DNA from: Pedobacter sp. JY14-1
GTDB taxonomy: Bacteria; Bacteroidota; Bacteroidia; Sphingobacteriales; Sphingobacteriaceae
Assembly: GCF_029269825.1 (NCBI RefSeq)
Contig: NZ_JARJHU010000005.1
Span: forward strand, 649,115 to 713,114
Direction of reading: 5' to 3'
Length of the DNA stretch: 64,000 nucleotides
Part shown: one piece after another, positions 63,968 to 64,000 of the stretch
Position numbering within the stretch: position 1 is the stretch's first letter
How the letters are laid out: every line of letters begins with the position of its first letter
The notes under the pieces: model-generated
Databases searched by the model: none
What the model was told of the DNA's origin: nothing
Seen by the model: the letters and a program-made list of their open reading frames with translations, nothing else
Program-made: the position numbers and the translations under genes

Positions 63968-64000
63968 TGCTTTAGAAAGCTTCGGATAATTAGTATTACT
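63968..64000 (-). rRNA. rrl: 23S ribosomal RNA, 3' end only
   Basis: On the minus strand AGTAATACTAATTATCCGAA matches the conserved 23S 3'-terminal GGTACTAAT...CCG segment. By comparison with the E. coli 3' end the gene should stop about 21 bases after ACTAAT, near 63968. The rest lies outside the window. Confidence 0.75.

Overview
The window looks like a chromosomal segment of a Bacteroidota bacterium, most likely from the Pedobacter/Sphingobacteriaceae group. This is inferred from gene content and signals: TAnnTTTG (-7) promoter elements, fused SecDF, long NusB, DUF4290 next to murA, a PUR-family (DUF3276) protein, YbbR-coaE and DUF1573-yajC clusters, a GH92 mannosidase, and direct APS reduction. 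Coding density is high. The window holds about 55 genes, no tRNA, no CRISPR array and no recognisable insertion sequence. It begins inside a histidine kinase gene and ends in the 3' end of a 23S rRNA gene on the minus strand.

Region by region. 1-3.9 kb: end of an NtrB/NtrY-like sensor kinase, then glgA-glgC (glycogen synthesis, minus strand). 3.9-11.4 kb: a compact minus-strand sulfate assimilation operon, in transcription order sulfite reductase, cobA, a precorrin-2 dehydrogenase/TSUP-permease fusion, cysH, cysD, cysN, closed by a terminator. Its leader encodes a 19-residue peptide with tandem Cys codons followed by mutually exclusive antiterminator and terminator hairpins, which is the best candidate in the window for an undescribed regulatory system. 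11.5-15.4 kb: GH25 lysozyme-like protein, M20 dipeptidase and S8 protease. 15.6-21.3 kb: sensor kinase, UvrD/PcrA helicase, DUF4290, and a MurA with Asp in place of the fosfomycin-target Cys. 21.3-26.5 kb: cystathionine beta-synthase-like enzyme, dprA, blaI with a wrecked M56/blaR1 partner, rsmG and a GT2 glycosyltransferase.

26.6-33.8 kb: tgt (lacking the usual zinc cysteines), an LptF/G permease, an EamA transporter, a 700-base AT-rich gap with a perfect 14-bp inverted repeat, a 960-residue gluzincin-like/propeller/barrel protein, and a LapA-like protein. 33.9-45.1 kb: metZ-like sulfhydrylase, OsmC, ispE, two GNAT proteins, thyA-folA, secDF, an HMG-CoA-lyase-like protein, class II aldolase and accD. 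45.2-57.5 kb: GH92, a small hypothetical protein, a cysteine desulfurase, glmM, a methyltransferase-PAP2-ZIP operon, MarR, a metallo-beta-lactamase exonuclease, coaE-ybbR, and nusB-DUF1573-yajC. 57.5-64 kb: leucine dehydrogenase-like gene, ABC exporter, PUR-family protein, a seven-haem cytochrome, glutamate dehydrogenase, then 5S rRNA and the 23S rRNA 3' end.

How it works together: sulfate is activated to APS (CysDN), reduced to sulfite (CysH, an iron-sulfur APS reductase) and then to sulfide (sulfite reductase). The operon also supplies the sirohaem pathway (CobA, precorrin-2 dehydrogenase domain) and a membrane domain likely to move a sulfur oxyanion. Sulfide use is represented elsewhere by the MetZ-like and CBS-like enzymes and the cysteine desulfurase. 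Everything else is ordinary core metabolism, envelope and translation/secretion functions. All family assignments come from reading motifs by eye, without database searches.
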